Shown here one piece after another: positions 10,720-22,977 of a DNA stretch of 64,000 nt. Made by a program: the position numbers and the translations under genes. This DNA comes from Cryptomeria japonica (lineage: Eukaryota > Streptophyta > Pinopsida > Cupressales > Cupressaceae): positions 139,256,897 through 139,320,896 of the forward strand of contig NC_081407.1 in NCBI RefSeq assembly GCF_030272615.1, read 5' to 3'. The notes below the pieces were generated by a model. The model was given only the letters and a program-made list of their open reading frames with translations. It was not told the DNA's origin and did no database searches. The stretch's first letter is position 1, and each line of letters opens with the position of its first letter.

Positions 10720-12357
10720 TGTTGGCATTATGTGAACCGGCATGAGCATTATGTGAACCGGCATGAGCCTTATGTAAACTGGCATGAAGACATAATGATA
10801 TTGTATGTTGTCATTGATGTCAATATGAGACATAGTGTGAACCAGCACATGAGATAAGTGAAGAAAGAGGTACCGGCATATGTGTGAACCGGTATATGCC
10901 AAAGTGAAGCAGCACATTTGTTCAAAGTGAACCGGCATGCAGTTATGGGAATCGGCACATGGAAGCACTGTATGACTACCGGCTGGTAAGGCAACTTCCA
11001 CTTCGGGGTTTTCGGTTGGAGTATCTCAAGTCTATGTGACTCAATCGGTGATCTTTGTGTGATGAGTTAGCAGTATGATGGAGGATAGATTGTGTTGCCA
11101 CGTAAGCTCTGTGCATGTGAAGGATCTTGCATAAAGAAGACTATTCCTCTCTACCTCGGGAATGTGCGAAGTCTGCCAAATGGTGATAACGCGTGATGGG
11201 TTATCAGCCGCCATGAAAATGATGGATAATGGATGATGGAGAATGTCTTGAGATCGACTCAAGACTGGTGCATTTAATGCAGTATGTTTCAACAGTCAGG
11301 ATCGAACCGTTTGAACTCAACCTAACAGGTTTAGGGTTTAAGGTTTTTGCTACCGACCTATATGTTCCCTATAAGATCGATTTTAGGTTTCTGTCTGAAG
11401 TTGTTGGCAAAAGTTGTGAGTGTGTATCCAACGAAAGTGATACAAGATTCTTGCCAGACCATAGGAGAGAAGAGATACCTACAAAGTGTATGTGCAGAAG
11501 TAAAAGAGGAGCCTAAATGGATTTGTATTAGTATTAAGTGTTGTTAACAGATCATTGTAATACATGTTGATCTCTAACCACTTCAACAATTGTAAAATCC
11601 CCTAACAGGGTAGCCTTAACTAGCTTGATTCAAAATCCCTTAAATCGGGTGGTCTTAACCGGCTTGTTGTAAATCCCTTAACCGGGTAACTCGAAGCTAA
11701 TGAGTTCTGAGAAGCTAGAGAAGCTTAGGAGATCCTTTCAGCTATTGAGTTCATAAAATCCTCTAACAAGGTGACCCTACCGGGTTTAACCCTTAACAGG
11801 GTATCCCTTAACCGGGTGATCCCTAACAGGATTGGTTCCTACCAGAACCTATTGTAATGTCCTTAACTGGATAAGGCTCCTAACAGAGTGGACTTCTAAA
11901 GAGTTCAAAAAGCAACTTGTGGGTATTCATCCCCATCATGGTTTTTCCCAGTTGGGTTTCCACATGAAAAATATGTGTGTCATGTGAAATGCTTTTGTCT
12001 TGTGATGCATTGTTTTATTTGTTATGCACATGAAGGTTCTATGTTTTATGCCTGTCTATAAAACATATTGAACTTCCTGTTGTGAAAAGTTGATAGTTAA
12101 AGTCTACTAGTTCATGCATGTGAATATTATGATAATGTGGTATTGAGCTAAGAGAAAAGCTTAGTGAGTGACCGGTTCATGACTGATTGAGGTATATTGG
12201 ATGCTACCAGTTGCACTTTGTTTTACCAGTATCTCTGTTTATCAGTAATTGTGAGTGTTTGTTGTCAAACCGGTTTTGGACTGTATTTGTGTCTATATTG
12301 ATTCACCTCCCCCTCTCAGTACCAGTTTGGTACTATTGGTTCATCATTGAGTTATCA
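10720..12357 (+). repeat. Copia-1 5' LTR
   Basis: This 1638-bp LTR has a short internal duplication near its start (GTGAACCGGCATGAGC repeated at about 10732 and 10753) that the 3' LTR lacks. It is rich in ACCGG/CCGGT boxes. ORFs inside it (such as 11229-11516) also occur in the other LTR and look non-coding. Confidence 0.93.
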
Positions 12358-12359
12358 AT

Positions 12360-12371
12360 TGGTATCAGAGC
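12360..12371 (+). promoter_or_regulatory. Copia-1 primer-binding site
   Basis: TGGTATCAGAGC, complementary to the initiator-Met tRNA 3' end, lies two bases after the LTR. Confidence 0.93.
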
Positions 12372-12426
12372 ACTCCAGGTCCTCTGTGTTGTAAGCTTAA
12401 CCGCTTGAGGAAAAGATCCTAGCCAA

Positions 12427-13446
12427 ATGATGAAGAGGGAAGGTCCAAAGTCCAATAGGGAAAACTTTGGTATATGGAAAGATAGGATGAAGATATTCAT
12501 CAAAAGCATGGGTGTTTAACACTGGAGTTATGTTGAAAATGTATATGTTGTTCCTATTGGTACTCTCACCGATGACCAAAAGAGAGAGATACAAGAAAAT
12601 GGGCAAGTCATGGATGCCCTCATCAGTAGTCTATCTGACATTGAGTTTATTGATGTTCAGGACAAGGCAAATCCCAAAGAAGTATGGGATGCTCTTGAAA
12701 ATATCTATGGTGATGATGAGCATGTAAAACAGGCTAAGGAAGAGAGCTTGAGAGGAAAGTTTGAAGACATGAGAATGGTTGAGGGAGAGACCATTCGACA
12801 GTATGGAATAAGAATCAAAATAGTTGTTGGATAAATAAAGAGTGCAGGTGGAAAAATAGAAGATTCCACTATGGTAAGTAAAGTCCTGAGATCCTTGTTG
12901 CCGGTCTATGCAATAAGGGTTGCTACTATTCAGGAGTTGAGATCAATAGACAAGTCTAAGGCATCCTTAGACTCCATCATATCCAAGTTGACAGCCTATG
13001 AGCTAAATAGCTTTGATGGTAGTGTTCAAAAGTCAGAATCAGCTTTTAAAGCTTCTGCTATACCATCTAGAAAAGGAAAAGAGGCTAGCACTAGTGGGGA
13101 ACCTAGTCAGAACAGAGAGATGAAGGATGAAGAGTTCCTGATGGAATTTGAAGCTTTTCTAGCTAGGAGATTCCCAAAAGGAACTGGTAAATACAAAGGT
13201 AAGCTACCTTTGAAATGTTTCTCCTACAACCAGATAGGACATATTGCTATGAACTGTCCTAATAGTGACAACAAGGACAAACCGAAAAGGTTCAAGAAAT
13301 TCAAAGGAGGAAATCGGAGAAATTGTTTTGTGGCAGTTGATGAAGGTGTCACGGATGAGGAATTAGAAAATGAAGAGAATGAAGACATTGTGTTCGTTGC
13401 TGTAAAGGAAGATGTGATAGACAAGAAGGCTTGTCTCCCGATTTGA
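12427..13446 (+). pseudogene. Copia-1 gag
   Basis: The Gag frame starts at ATG 12427 (MMKREGPKSNRENFGIWKDR) and runs in one frame to 13446, with stops at about 12517 and 12832. The middle carries the UBN2-type Copia Gag region (KANPKEVWDALENIYGDD; FEDMRMVEGETIRQYGIR). The single zinc knuckle near 13220-13258 reads CFSYNQIGHIAMNC: the second Cys of CX2CX4HX4C is Tyr, so zinc binding should be lost. The frame shifts near 13435 before the protease. Confidence 0.88.
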
Positions 13447-13805
13447 TGATTCCAATGAGTGGATCATTGACAATGGTTGCTCTCACCATATGACTGGTGA
13501 CCGGAGCAAGTTTCTATCATTAGAAGAGTATGATGGTGGTGTGGTTCGCTTTGGCAATGATGCACCATGCATGGTCAATGGCAAAGGCTCCATCTCCTTG
13601 AATGGAAAGAGTAGTGTTGACAATGTGTATTGGGTTGATGGTCTCAGACACAACCTTCTAAGTGTTGCCCAGTTAATGACAGTGGACTCACTCTGCAATT
13701 CAAGAATGGAGTTTGCAGAATCAAAGATAAAGATGATAAATTGGTAGCCACTGGCATGTAGACTAAAGGTAACCTATTTCATCTAAATGCTAATATAAGT
13801 ACATG
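13447..13805 (+). pseudogene. Copia-1 protease region
   Basis: In the +1 frame relative to gag the sequence reads EWIIDNGCSHHMTGD, the Copia aspartic protease site. The usual D-S-G is D-N-G here. A second frame change near 13705 returns to the gag frame before the integrase. The two opposite frame changes suggest an originally single gag-pol frame. Confidence 0.8.
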
Positions 13806-13809
13806 TCTT

Positions 13810-14559
13810 ATGGCTAAGCTTGATGATAGCTGGATATGGCATAGGAGATTCTACCATGTAAACTTTGACAACATTGTGAAGGCTAGTAAGATCAAGGCAG
13901 TTAGAGGGTTGCTGGTGCTGAGCAAACCGGATAATACCTTGTGTAGAGAATGTCAATTGGGGAAAATGTCTTCCTCAACTTTTAAATGTAAATCTTTCAC
14001 TGCTGACAACTTGCTTGATCTTGTGCATACTGATTTATGTGGTCCTATGAAAACTAGAAGTGTGCAAGGTGATAGGTACTTCATGATTCTCACTGATGAT
14101 TGCTCAAGAATGATGTGGGTCACATTCTTGAAAGACAAGTCTGAAGCTTTTGGGAAATTCAAAGCTTTCAGAGCATTAGTGGAAAAGGAAAGCGGTAAAA
14201 GGATCAAGTGTCTCAGAACTGATCAAGGAGGGGACTTCACTTCCAGTGAATTCAACAAGTATTGTGAAGAATTTGGCATCAAGAGACAATTGTCTGCCCC
14301 CCGGAATCCACAACAAAATGGCCTAGCAAAGAGGAATAACTGGACTGTGGTTGAAGCAGTTAGAACTATGTTGATCTAAGGAAAGGTTGCTCACATCTTT
14401 TGGAGAGAAGCGGTGAGCATTGCAGTTTACACTATGAACCGGGTACTCATCAAAAAGGGCAAGGACAAAACTCCTTATGAGTATTGGACCGGTAAGACCC
14501 CTGTGGTAAACTATTTTAAGGTCTTTGGTAGCAAATGTTACATCAAGAGGAGTGAACAT
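13810..14559 (+). pseudogene. Copia-1 integrase
   Basis: The zinc-binding HHCC module (WHRRFYHVNF...LCRECQLGK) and the rve core (HTDLCGPM; LRTDQGGDFTS) are clear. The glutamate of the DDE triad, normally in NGVVERKN, falls in NGLAKRNN where Lys replaces Glu, so the enzyme would be dead. A stop lies at 14377 (Gln codon to TAA) and the frame then continues. Confidence 0.88.
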
Positions 14560-15849
14560 CAGGGCAAATTTGAAGCTAAATGTGATGAAGGAATATTTCT
14601 AAGATATTCCACCAAGAGTAAAGCTTTCAAGTGCTACAACAATAGGACTCAGAGAATTATGGAAAGCATCAATGTAAGAGTTGATGAATCCTCTGAGAAG
14701 ACTGACAAAACCGGCAGTGAGCAAGTTGTAAATGAACCGGTTGCAACCTTCTGGGAACTGGTTGTCAATCAACCGAGCACCAGTAACAGTGTTCCTGAAC
14801 CAGTGAATGTTGATACTGATGAAGATAAGGATGAAGAAGAAAAGCAAGAAGAACCAATCAAGACCATTCCTTGGTATGTCAAGTTGAATCATGATCCCAA
14901 GCAAATCATAGGTGATAAGGATGCAGGAATCCTTACAAGAAGAAAGATCAGAGAAAACTTATGTATGATCTCTGAATTTGAGCCTAAATCATTCAAAGAG
15001 GCTCATAATGATGAAGACTGGATCAAGGCAATGGAAGAAGAACTTGACCAGATAGAGAAAAATGGTACATGGTCCTTGGTACCCAGACCAGAGCATAAAA
15101 ATGTCATTGGCACCAAATGGGTGTTCAGAAATAAGTTGAATGAGGATGGCATAGTGATTAGGAATAAAGCCAGACTGGTATGCAAAGGATATGCTCAAGA
15201 AGAAGGTGAAGACTATGGGGAAACCTTTGCTCCTGTAGCCAAATTGGAAGGAGTTTGTATGCTTCTGGCATATGCAGCTTTTAAGAGATTCAAGGTATAT
15301 CAAATGGATATAAAATCTGCATTCCTAAATGGTGTACTTGAAGAGGAGGTATATATTGAGCAACCAGATGGGTTTACCCTACCTGAAGACAGTGACATGG
15401 TATGTAGGCTACACAAAGCATTATATGGTCTAAAGCAAGCACCTAGGGCATGGTATGAGCGCCTACATTCCCATCTTGTGAAGATTGGATTTGAGAGAAC
15501 AAGTGAAGATAGCAATATCTACTTGAAGTCTGAAGAAGATCAGATCCTGATCTGTGAAGTTTTTGTTGATGACATCATCTTTGGTGGAGATGACAAGATG
15601 AGTCATGAGTTTGTTGATGAGATGAAGAAAGAGTTTGAAATATCACTCATAGGGGAGATTAAGTTCTTCATTGGACTGCAGATCCAGCAGATGAAAGATG
15701 GAATCTTCATCACTCGGTCCAAATATGTCAAAGAGGTGTTGAAGACTTTTGGCATGGAAGATAGCAAACCAGTTGGTACACCGATGGTGACCAGTTGCAA
15801 ATTGACAAAGGAGGATGATTCCGCACTAGTTGATGAGAAGGTATACTGA
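14560..15849 (+). pseudogene. Copia-1 reverse transcriptase
   Basis: The Copia reverse transcriptase domain (RVT_2) is seen over about 15000-15750: [32 protein letters not shown] (first catalytic Asp) and the FVDDIIFG active site. The usual YVDD is FVDD, a natural variant. The frame is open from 14413 to 15849, where a CGA-to-TGA change ends it. Confidence 0.9.
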
Positions 15850-16515
15850 TCAATGATTGGTAAGTTGCATTATGTAGTGCATAGTAGACCAAATATTGCA
15901 CATGCAGTTGGCATCACTGCAAGGTTCTAGAAGAGTCCAAGAGAATCTCACTTGAGTGCAGTCAAGCGGATTCTTAGGTATCTGAAGGGAACAATTGACT
16001 ATGGATTGTGGTACCCATACAACAATAATTTTAGTCTGAAAGTATTCATAGATGTTGATTGGGCCGGTAATGTGGATGACCGGAAGAGCACAACCGGTGG
16101 TGCATTCTTTCTCAGTGGTAGACTGGTCTCATGGATGAGTAAAAAGAAGAGTTGCATCTCTTAGTCTACAGCAGAAGCGGAGTATGTTGTTGCTTTCATG
16201 AACTGCACTCAGACAATCTAGATGAAGCATGTACTGGAAGGCTTCAAGATCCCTGTATCTGAACTGGTAAGTATATTCTGTGATAACACAACTGCTATCA
16301 ATATATCAAAGAATCTGGTTTTACATTCTAGAACCAAGCATTTTGAGCTTAAGTATCATTTCTTGAGGGAAAAGGTTCAGAATAAAGAGATTGCACTGGA
16401 GCATGTGTCCAGTAAGGAGCAGTTAGCAGACATATTCACCAAGCCTCTCCCAAAGACAACATTTGTGCATTTGAGAGGTGAATTAGGGGTATTGCCCATT
16501 CAGGAGGTGAACTAA
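15850..16515 (+). pseudogene. Copia-1 RNase H and Pol C-terminus
   Basis: The frame continues after stops at about 15928, 16162 and 16219, all explained by CAG-to-TAG or TGG-to-TAG changes. DVDWAGNVDDRKSTTGG, the STAEAEYV glutamate motif, IFCDNTTAINIS and LADIFTKPLP are the RNase H signature of Copia Pol. The protein ends at 16515. Confidence 0.9.
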
Positions 16516-16758
16516 AAGTGGTTGTTCCACATCAGTCAAGTACTGGATAGACAAATCTTTGGTTGATTGGTGTGTTTAAGGATGCTACTCCTCAGGGGGA
16601 GTAGCATGAGGAAACAGTGATGGTTGTACCTCCACTTTGGCATTGTTGTCAAAGGGGGAGAAGAAGTGAAGCGAAAAGATATCTGCAGCAAATGGGGAGA
16701 AGATGTGAAGTAGAGAAGATATCTTTTGTATATTGCCATCAATGCCAAAGGGGGATAT
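16516..16758 (+). promoter_or_regulatory. Copia-1 3' untranslated region and polypurine tract
   Basis: This non-coding stretch has several AAAGGGGGAGAAG-type purine runs (near 16655 and 16695). The PPT proper is AAAGGGGGATAT just before the LTR at 16759. Confidence 0.8.
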
Positions 16759-18365
16759 TGTTGGCATTATGTGAACCGGCATGAGCCTTATCTAAATTGG
16801 CATGAAGACATAATGATAATGTATGTTGTCATTGATGTCAATATGAGACATAGTGTGAACCGGCACATGAGATAAGTGAAGAAAGAGGTACTGGCATATG
16901 TGTGAACCGATATATGCCAAAGTGAAGTGGTACATTTGTTCAAAGTGAACCGGCATGCAGTTATGGGAACTGGCACATGGAAGCACAGTATGACTATTGG
17001 TTGGTAAGGCAGCTTCCACTTCGGGGTTTCCGGTTGGAGCATCTCAAGTCTGTGTGACTCAATCGGTGATCTTTGTGTGATGAGTTAGCAGTATGATGGA
17101 GGATAGATCGTGTTGCCACATAAGCTCTGTGTGTGTGAAGGATCTTGCATAAAAAAGACTATTCCTATCTACCTCGGGAATGTGCGAAGTCTGTCAAATG
17201 GTGATAACGCGTGAGGGGTTATCAGTTGCCATGAAAATGGTGGATAATGGATGATGGAGAATGTCTTGAGATCAACTCAAGACTGGTGCATTTAATGCAG
17301 TATGTTTCAACGGTCAGGATCGAACCGTTTGAATTGCTCAACCTAACAGGTTTAGGGTTTAAGGTTTTTGCTACTGACCTATATGTTCCCTATAATATCG
17401 ATGCTAGGTTTCTATCTGAAGTTGTTGGAAAAAGTTGTGAGTGTGTATCCAACGAAAGTGATACAAGATTCTTTCCAAACCATAAGAGAGAAGAGATACC
17501 TACAAAGTGTATGTGCAAAAGGAAAAGAGGAGCCTAAATGGATCTGTATTAGTATTAAGTGTTGTTAACAGATTATTGTAATACCTATTGATCTCTAACC
17601 ACTTCAACAGTTGTAAAATCCCCTAACAGAGTAGCCTTAACTGGCTTGATTCAAAATCCCTTAAATCGGGTGGTCTTAACCGGCTTGCTGTAAATCCCTT
17701 AACCGGGTAACTCGAAGCTAATGAGTTCTGAGAAGCTAGAGAAGCTTAGGAGATCATTTCAGCTATTGAGTTCTTAGAATCCTCTAACAAGGTGACCCTA
17801 TCGGGTTTAACCCTTAATAGGGTATCCCTAACAGGATCGGTTCCTACCAGAACCTATTGTAATGTCCTTAACCGAACAAGGCTCCTAACAAAGCAGACTT
17901 CTAAAGAGTTCAAAAAGCAGCTTGTGGGTATTCATCCCCACCGTGGTTTTTCCCAGTTGGGTTTCCATGTGAAAAATATGCGTGTCATGTGAAATGCTTT
18001 TGTCTTGTGATGCATTGTTTTATTTGTTATGCACATGAAGGTTCTATGTTTTATGCCTGTCTATAAAACATATTGAACTTCTTGTTGTGAAAATTTGATA
18101 GTTAAAGTCTACTAGTTCATGCATGTGAATATTATGATAATGTGGTATTGAGCTAAGAGAAAAGCTTAGTGAGTGATCAGTTCATGACTGATTGAGCTAT
18201 ACTAGATGCTACCGATTGCACTCTATTTTACCGATATCTCTGTTTATCAGTCATTGTGAGTGTTTGTTGTCAAACCGGTTTTGGATTGTATTTGTGTCTG
18301 TACTGATTCACTCCCCCCCCCTCTTAGTACCGGTTTGGTACTATTGGTTCATCATTGAGTTATCA
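16759..18365 (+). repeat. Copia-1 3' LTR
   Basis: This 1607-bp LTR is clearly the partner of 10720-12357. It differs by scattered substitutions and lacks the short 5' duplication. Confidence 0.93.
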
Positions 18366-19270
18366 TTAGGAGCTACCCATGTTACTGGGATTTTTAAACA
18401 CAAGTTGATGTGTCACCTGGTTAGAGGATTTATTGATCAGACCTGTTAGGATCCGACTGCACCCTGTTAGGAGTGAACTTGTGAGAGGATTTTCTTGGTA
18501 CAACTATTAGGGAGACAACAAGTTCAAATGATCCCAGTATAACGCCATTAGTGTGATAAGATCTACTTCAGAACATTACAACATCACATATACTTCATCT
18601 CAAAACTCCTCTGATCACCGCATTATCAGAAATACAAAATCCGCTAATGATTTCATACACATTCAAGGTCATACTCATAGACATCTTCATACCTCATCAC
18701 AAATATTAAAAACGTCATTAGGTCGGCTAGAACCTAAGAATAATTCTCTAGGTTCAATGAATCTAGACAAACTTGCATTGCATGCCTTACTTATATCGGC
18801 CACCAACATAACAAATCAAATTTTGTGTTGTTTTATCGATCTAAGTGATTCTCATCACTACCAGTTGAATATCCATCAGAATACTTGCTCTATCAATCAA
18901 ATCTCGTTCACCTGATCGAATCACCACATGTGGTCATGAACATAACTTCATCTACCAGTCTTCATTGCTGCAACAAAACCACATCATCCCATTCTTCATA
19001 AATTTCCTGTACCGGTTGTCAAAATATTATTATGTATGTCTTTTATCGGTTAAAGTCCTATTTGTCGGTTCTGATAAAATTGTCTCTGCTTACTAGTTAA
19101 GCCTTACCGGTTGAACTGTAGGACTCAGATGATTGTAGAAACATTGTTTCCATCAATGACAACATACAATATAGTCATCATATGACAATCTAATCTCTTT
19201 ACAAAATAGACATGTATCAGTTGCATCAAGCAAACAAACATTCATTACCGATTCAAATCAAATGCCAACA

Positions 19271-19572
19271 TTCTCCCCCTTTGGCATTGATGGAAACACT
19301 TAGGAAAAAAAATTGTCAACTAAGTGTGCAATACAAAAATTGACTACATGACATGTACTCCCCCTTAGCAATTGCATGTTGTTATACAAAAATGAAAGAG
19401 ACTCCTATTACTCCCCCTTTACATTACATACAAAATTTTGACTGACTCTATAAGTATTATTCTCCCTTTGACAACAACACCAAACAAAGAAGTAAAATAA
19501 ATGAAAGATATTTGCATTGTACATCAAAATTTGCATCAAAGCATATATAAAGATATAAGATTCATAAAGTTT
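19271..19572 (-). promoter_or_regulatory. Element B 3' untranslated region with repeated polypurine tracts
   Basis: On the minus strand the PPT lies directly next to the LTR (19271-19283). At least three similar purine runs follow upstream (near 19358, 19410 and 19460). I see no coding potential. Extra PPT-like runs near the 3' LTR are common in Copia elements. Confidence 0.6.
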
Positions 19573-22500
19573 TTACAAAGCAATTTTATAAAAAGCATCA
19601 CTGAAATTAGACTTTAACTGCTTTAAGTCATTATCACATGTCTCTAACAATGTGTTGGTAATCTCCACATGTTTCTTTATCTGCCCTGCTAATTCCTCCA
19701 TTGCATCAACTGTGCTCATTTCTGGTCTAACTAAGATTGCCTCTGACTCCTTGTAGGCTCTCTGCAAGATTTAAACTTTTGGAATCAACTTTATCTGTAG
19801 CTCCTGCAGTGATCTTACTTGTTTTACCTATTCATTCTCATAAACTTCAAGTTTGTGATGGAGTTCTACAACTGATCTACCAAAATGAATAGCTAAGTCA
19901 TTCAGTGGTCTAAATGTTTCAGTCAAGATTTCAAGTTCTTTCTCAGCATCTTCTCTCTTCTTCCTTAAGTCAGCACAAAATAGTGAAAATTTGGAAACAA
20001 TAGCCAAAATCTTATCTCGGGTTTCCAGTCCATTCTTCAACAAGTCCTTATTAACAGTAAGAGCTACCTTACCTTTATCTATCTCAGACATCAATTGTTT
20101 TGTCCTTTTCTTCTTGTAGTCCTTTTCAATTGATATGTATGTTGCATCTTCAAAAGTCTTGAGTTGATCTCCGACAATGGTAACCAACTATCCAAGTTTG
20201 TCAATGGGAGTAACAAAACTTTCAATATCTGTCTCTGGTAGGAGACTAGACAAAATATCAACTATTGTCCTTATTGTTTCTGCCTCTCTCTATTGTTCCT
20301 CCATTCTCTTCTTTTGAGCTCTAGATTGGATTGTTGTTGCAATCTCCATCAATTGAAAGGGAACTCAGATTGTCCATATCAATAGGCCCTTTAATACTAA
20401 GTGAGTCGACGTCATCATCATCAATTATTTTCTTCTCCTTTGTCTCCTTTTTCTCTACCTTTTCTTTCTCTATTTTCTCCTTCTTTGTCTTATCTTCTTT
20501 TGTCTTCTCTTCTTCAGTGGTGTCCTTGACCAGTGATGGTTGAGTTTCCATATTTTGTTCATTCACCAATGCTTCATCATCCTTATTTGCATCTGTCTTT
20601 TCCTTTTGAATTTCATCAATATTTGCATTTACACATACCGATGGATTTTCAGTATCAGTAGGTTGTGCGTTCATCGGTGACTTATCAAAGCTCTTTTCTT
20701 CAATTTTCCTCTCCACTTGTTCCTCTTGTTGCTCATGTTTTTCAAACATCTAAATATCAACATCAAATACATCTATATTATCAACAATATTATCAACATT
20801 GTTTCTAGTGTTATCATCATGAATGATCGATGGTTCAGTATCAATAGGATCATCTTGTATATACTTGTTATCCGGTTCAAAATATGTGATCTTAACACCT
20901 TTAGGAAGTTCTTCCACCTTTAGCCTTTCAAAACTATCTTCCTCAACTTGTTCATATTTTTCCTCTTCTTCATCCGGGATGAGACCTAAAGCCTTCTTGA
21001 TCAAAATATCAGTCTCCTTCTGGACTGATTCAGTCTCTCCTATTAACATTCTTGTTAATCTCTTTTTGGATTTGAATGATGCTTTTTCATTGATCTTTAT
21101 TGCTTCAATCTCCTCTTCACTTGCTTCTGGTTGTGGGTGCTTAAAGATATAATCAATGAATTCTTTGTCTTAGCTAATGACATCATGCCACCTTGCATCA
21201 ATAAGATTATACAAAGAGTTTGGAATCTGCCCATGTCATTCAATGAGGGCTCTACTAAATTTATTCATACTGAAGATGATTGCATCTTCAATCTCCCTTT
21301 GTTGTCCTTCAGTCAAATAAATAAACAATGTGTTTAAACCTTTGTATATCCCATAATCCTTAATTATTTTGACCATCCTATTGAACGATTCTTCTAATGT
21401 AAATGGTTTCTTAGGTGGTTTGTTGGTTGTCTTAGGCTTCTTAACACTTTCTCTAAGTGCTCTTTTATCCTCATCTGATTCAGTAGCCTCTTCATCATTT
21501 CCCAGTTTGTGAGCTTGTTGCTTCTTCCTCTTTCTGGTTTGTACTGGTGCAATAGGTGGATCAACAGTTTTTGGCTTTCTTCAAAACTAAATTTTAGATG
21601 GTTTACCTCTTTGTGATTCAGCCATTTTGTCTTTTGTTTCTTCTTGCTTCTTCTTCTTTGTTGCTTTGGCTTTTGCAGCTCTAGTCTTACCGGTAGGTAC
21701 ACTAGATGCTACACCTTGCTATGTTGCATGCTTTTCCCTAGCTGTTGCTATCTGTAATTTTTAAAATCATGCCTACTCAACGATTGCTTCTACCTCCTTC
21801 CTTATCTTCTTTGCAATCACTAGCCTATGTATCTTAGAGTGGACTTGTAGTGATTTTTCTTTGTATGTCCCAAATCTCTCTACAGTGGTATCCACCAGTT
21901 GCTTTAGCAGATGATCAGCATAATCGATGATTAGATCCTTGTCTACCTCATATCCAATAGGTAATAACCATTTGGTTCTAGGGATAATTGCTTTCATCAT
22001 ACAAGTATCTGTATCCACCATGAAATAGATTATTTTCTCATACCGATTAACTACTTTTGCCGGTATATGCTCTCTAGCATGCATTTTATTTTGAAACTCC
22101 TTGAAGTAACCCCAAGAAATATTATCAAACTTTTCCTTCATAATCCTAATGTTGTTCTTCATCTGTAGTAGTGCAAGGGTACCTTCAATCCATTGAACAT
22201 CTCTAATACCAGGGAAATAGTTTTGAAAATAGAAGAATAAACCTAAAATCAATTGACCAAATTTGAATCTCAACTTCTTGTCTTTCTTCACAGCTTCTAG
22301 ATTCACCATCAATTGTCTTCTTAGTGCCTCTCCCAAATAATAATAAATGTTCTCTTTTACCATATGGTAGGTAGTATGAATAGTTGCTGCCAGTATGTCA
22401 TTCATTCTACTTGAATAGTAAATCCTATACCCCAATCACCATAGAGGCATATTTCACAGTCGGATAGTTGATGTTGTTTATTTCCATGGCTCTACCATCC

Positions 22501-22977
22501 CATTTTGATATGGTCAACTTCTCCACATCATTCTTGGGTACTGATCTAAGTAAGGGTACTTCACTAGTTAAGCAAAATCCGGTTACTGCATGGATGACTT
22601 CCTTAGTTATTTTATGCAGTCGATCCAACCACATAAATTGATCATGAATCCAACTCAAAAAAAATCTAACTATCTCATTATCAAAATCAGTAATGAAGTT
22701 GATTGCATGATGGAACCCTTTCTCAGCGCCACTCTTAAATTGTTCTTTCAGTATACCCTATTCATCACACAATGATCTATACTAGTCATGAATAACCGAT
22801 ACAACCCATGTCCTCCAGTTTGCAGTGATAAAATGATCTGACATCTTCAACATGCAAAACTCCATATGGTACACTAGATAGGGCACCGACGGGGTTTGTT
22901 TCTTCTGATTTGAAAGGATGACGTTTGAACTCCGGTCGTGGCCTCTCGGTCACATCAACAAGATGCAAAGTATCCAT
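19573..22977 (-). pseudogene. Element B ORF2: large protein of unknown function, interrupted
   Basis: Open stretches in minus-strand order (22977-22786, 22658-22425, 22435-21773, 21702-21394, 21049-20750, 20749-20321, 20187-19828, 19767-19573) are pieces of one protein of roughly 1100 residues, broken by a few stops and frameshifts. The N-terminal half looks globular (for example WLDRLHKITKEVIHAV and RNDILAATIHTTYH-like helices). Then comes a very acidic and lysine-rich linker (KTKEDKTKKEKIEKEKVEKK), then a predicted coiled coil (19828-20187). I find no DTG/DSG protease, HHCC or DDE integrase, YVDD reverse transcriptase or RNase H motifs. The position after a gag-like ORF and before the PPT is where pol would be. 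The function is unknown; I do not recognise the family. Confidence 0.6.

Larger units (their letters stand above)
10720..18365 (+). mobile_element. Copia-1: full-length but decayed Ty1/Copia retrotransposon
   Basis: TTAGG at 10715-10719 and 18366-18370 is a perfect 5-bp target-site duplication. LTRs of 1638 bp (10720-12357) and 1607 bp (16759-18365) begin TGTTGGCATTATG and end GAGTTATCA. The primer-binding site is at 12360-12371 and the PPT AAAGGGGGATAT just before 16759. The interior holds gag, protease, integrase, reverse transcriptase and RNase H in Copia order. Large LTRs and the TTTTTCCCA-TTGGG block suggest a SIRE/Maximus-like or related lineage (inference). Stops and two compensating frameshifts make it inactive. 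Confidence 0.95.
10369..19270 (-). repeat. Element B 3' LTR, split by Copia-1
   Basis: LTR sequence lies at 10369-10719 and 18366-19270, with Copia-1 in between. It matches 30764-31596, 61225-61518 and 62896-63004 of the other LTR. It contains the TTTTTCCCATTTGGG block seen in R/U5 regions of many plant Copia LTRs. The part around 18840-18870 is an unoccupied version of the Gypsy insertion site. Confidence 0.85.

Noticed and set aside
11229-11547. ORFs of 66-95 codons inside the Copia-1 LTR, also present at 17247-17568
   Set aside because: They occur in both LTRs, have no domain, and their frames are altered by small changes between copies. They are LTR DNA, not genes.
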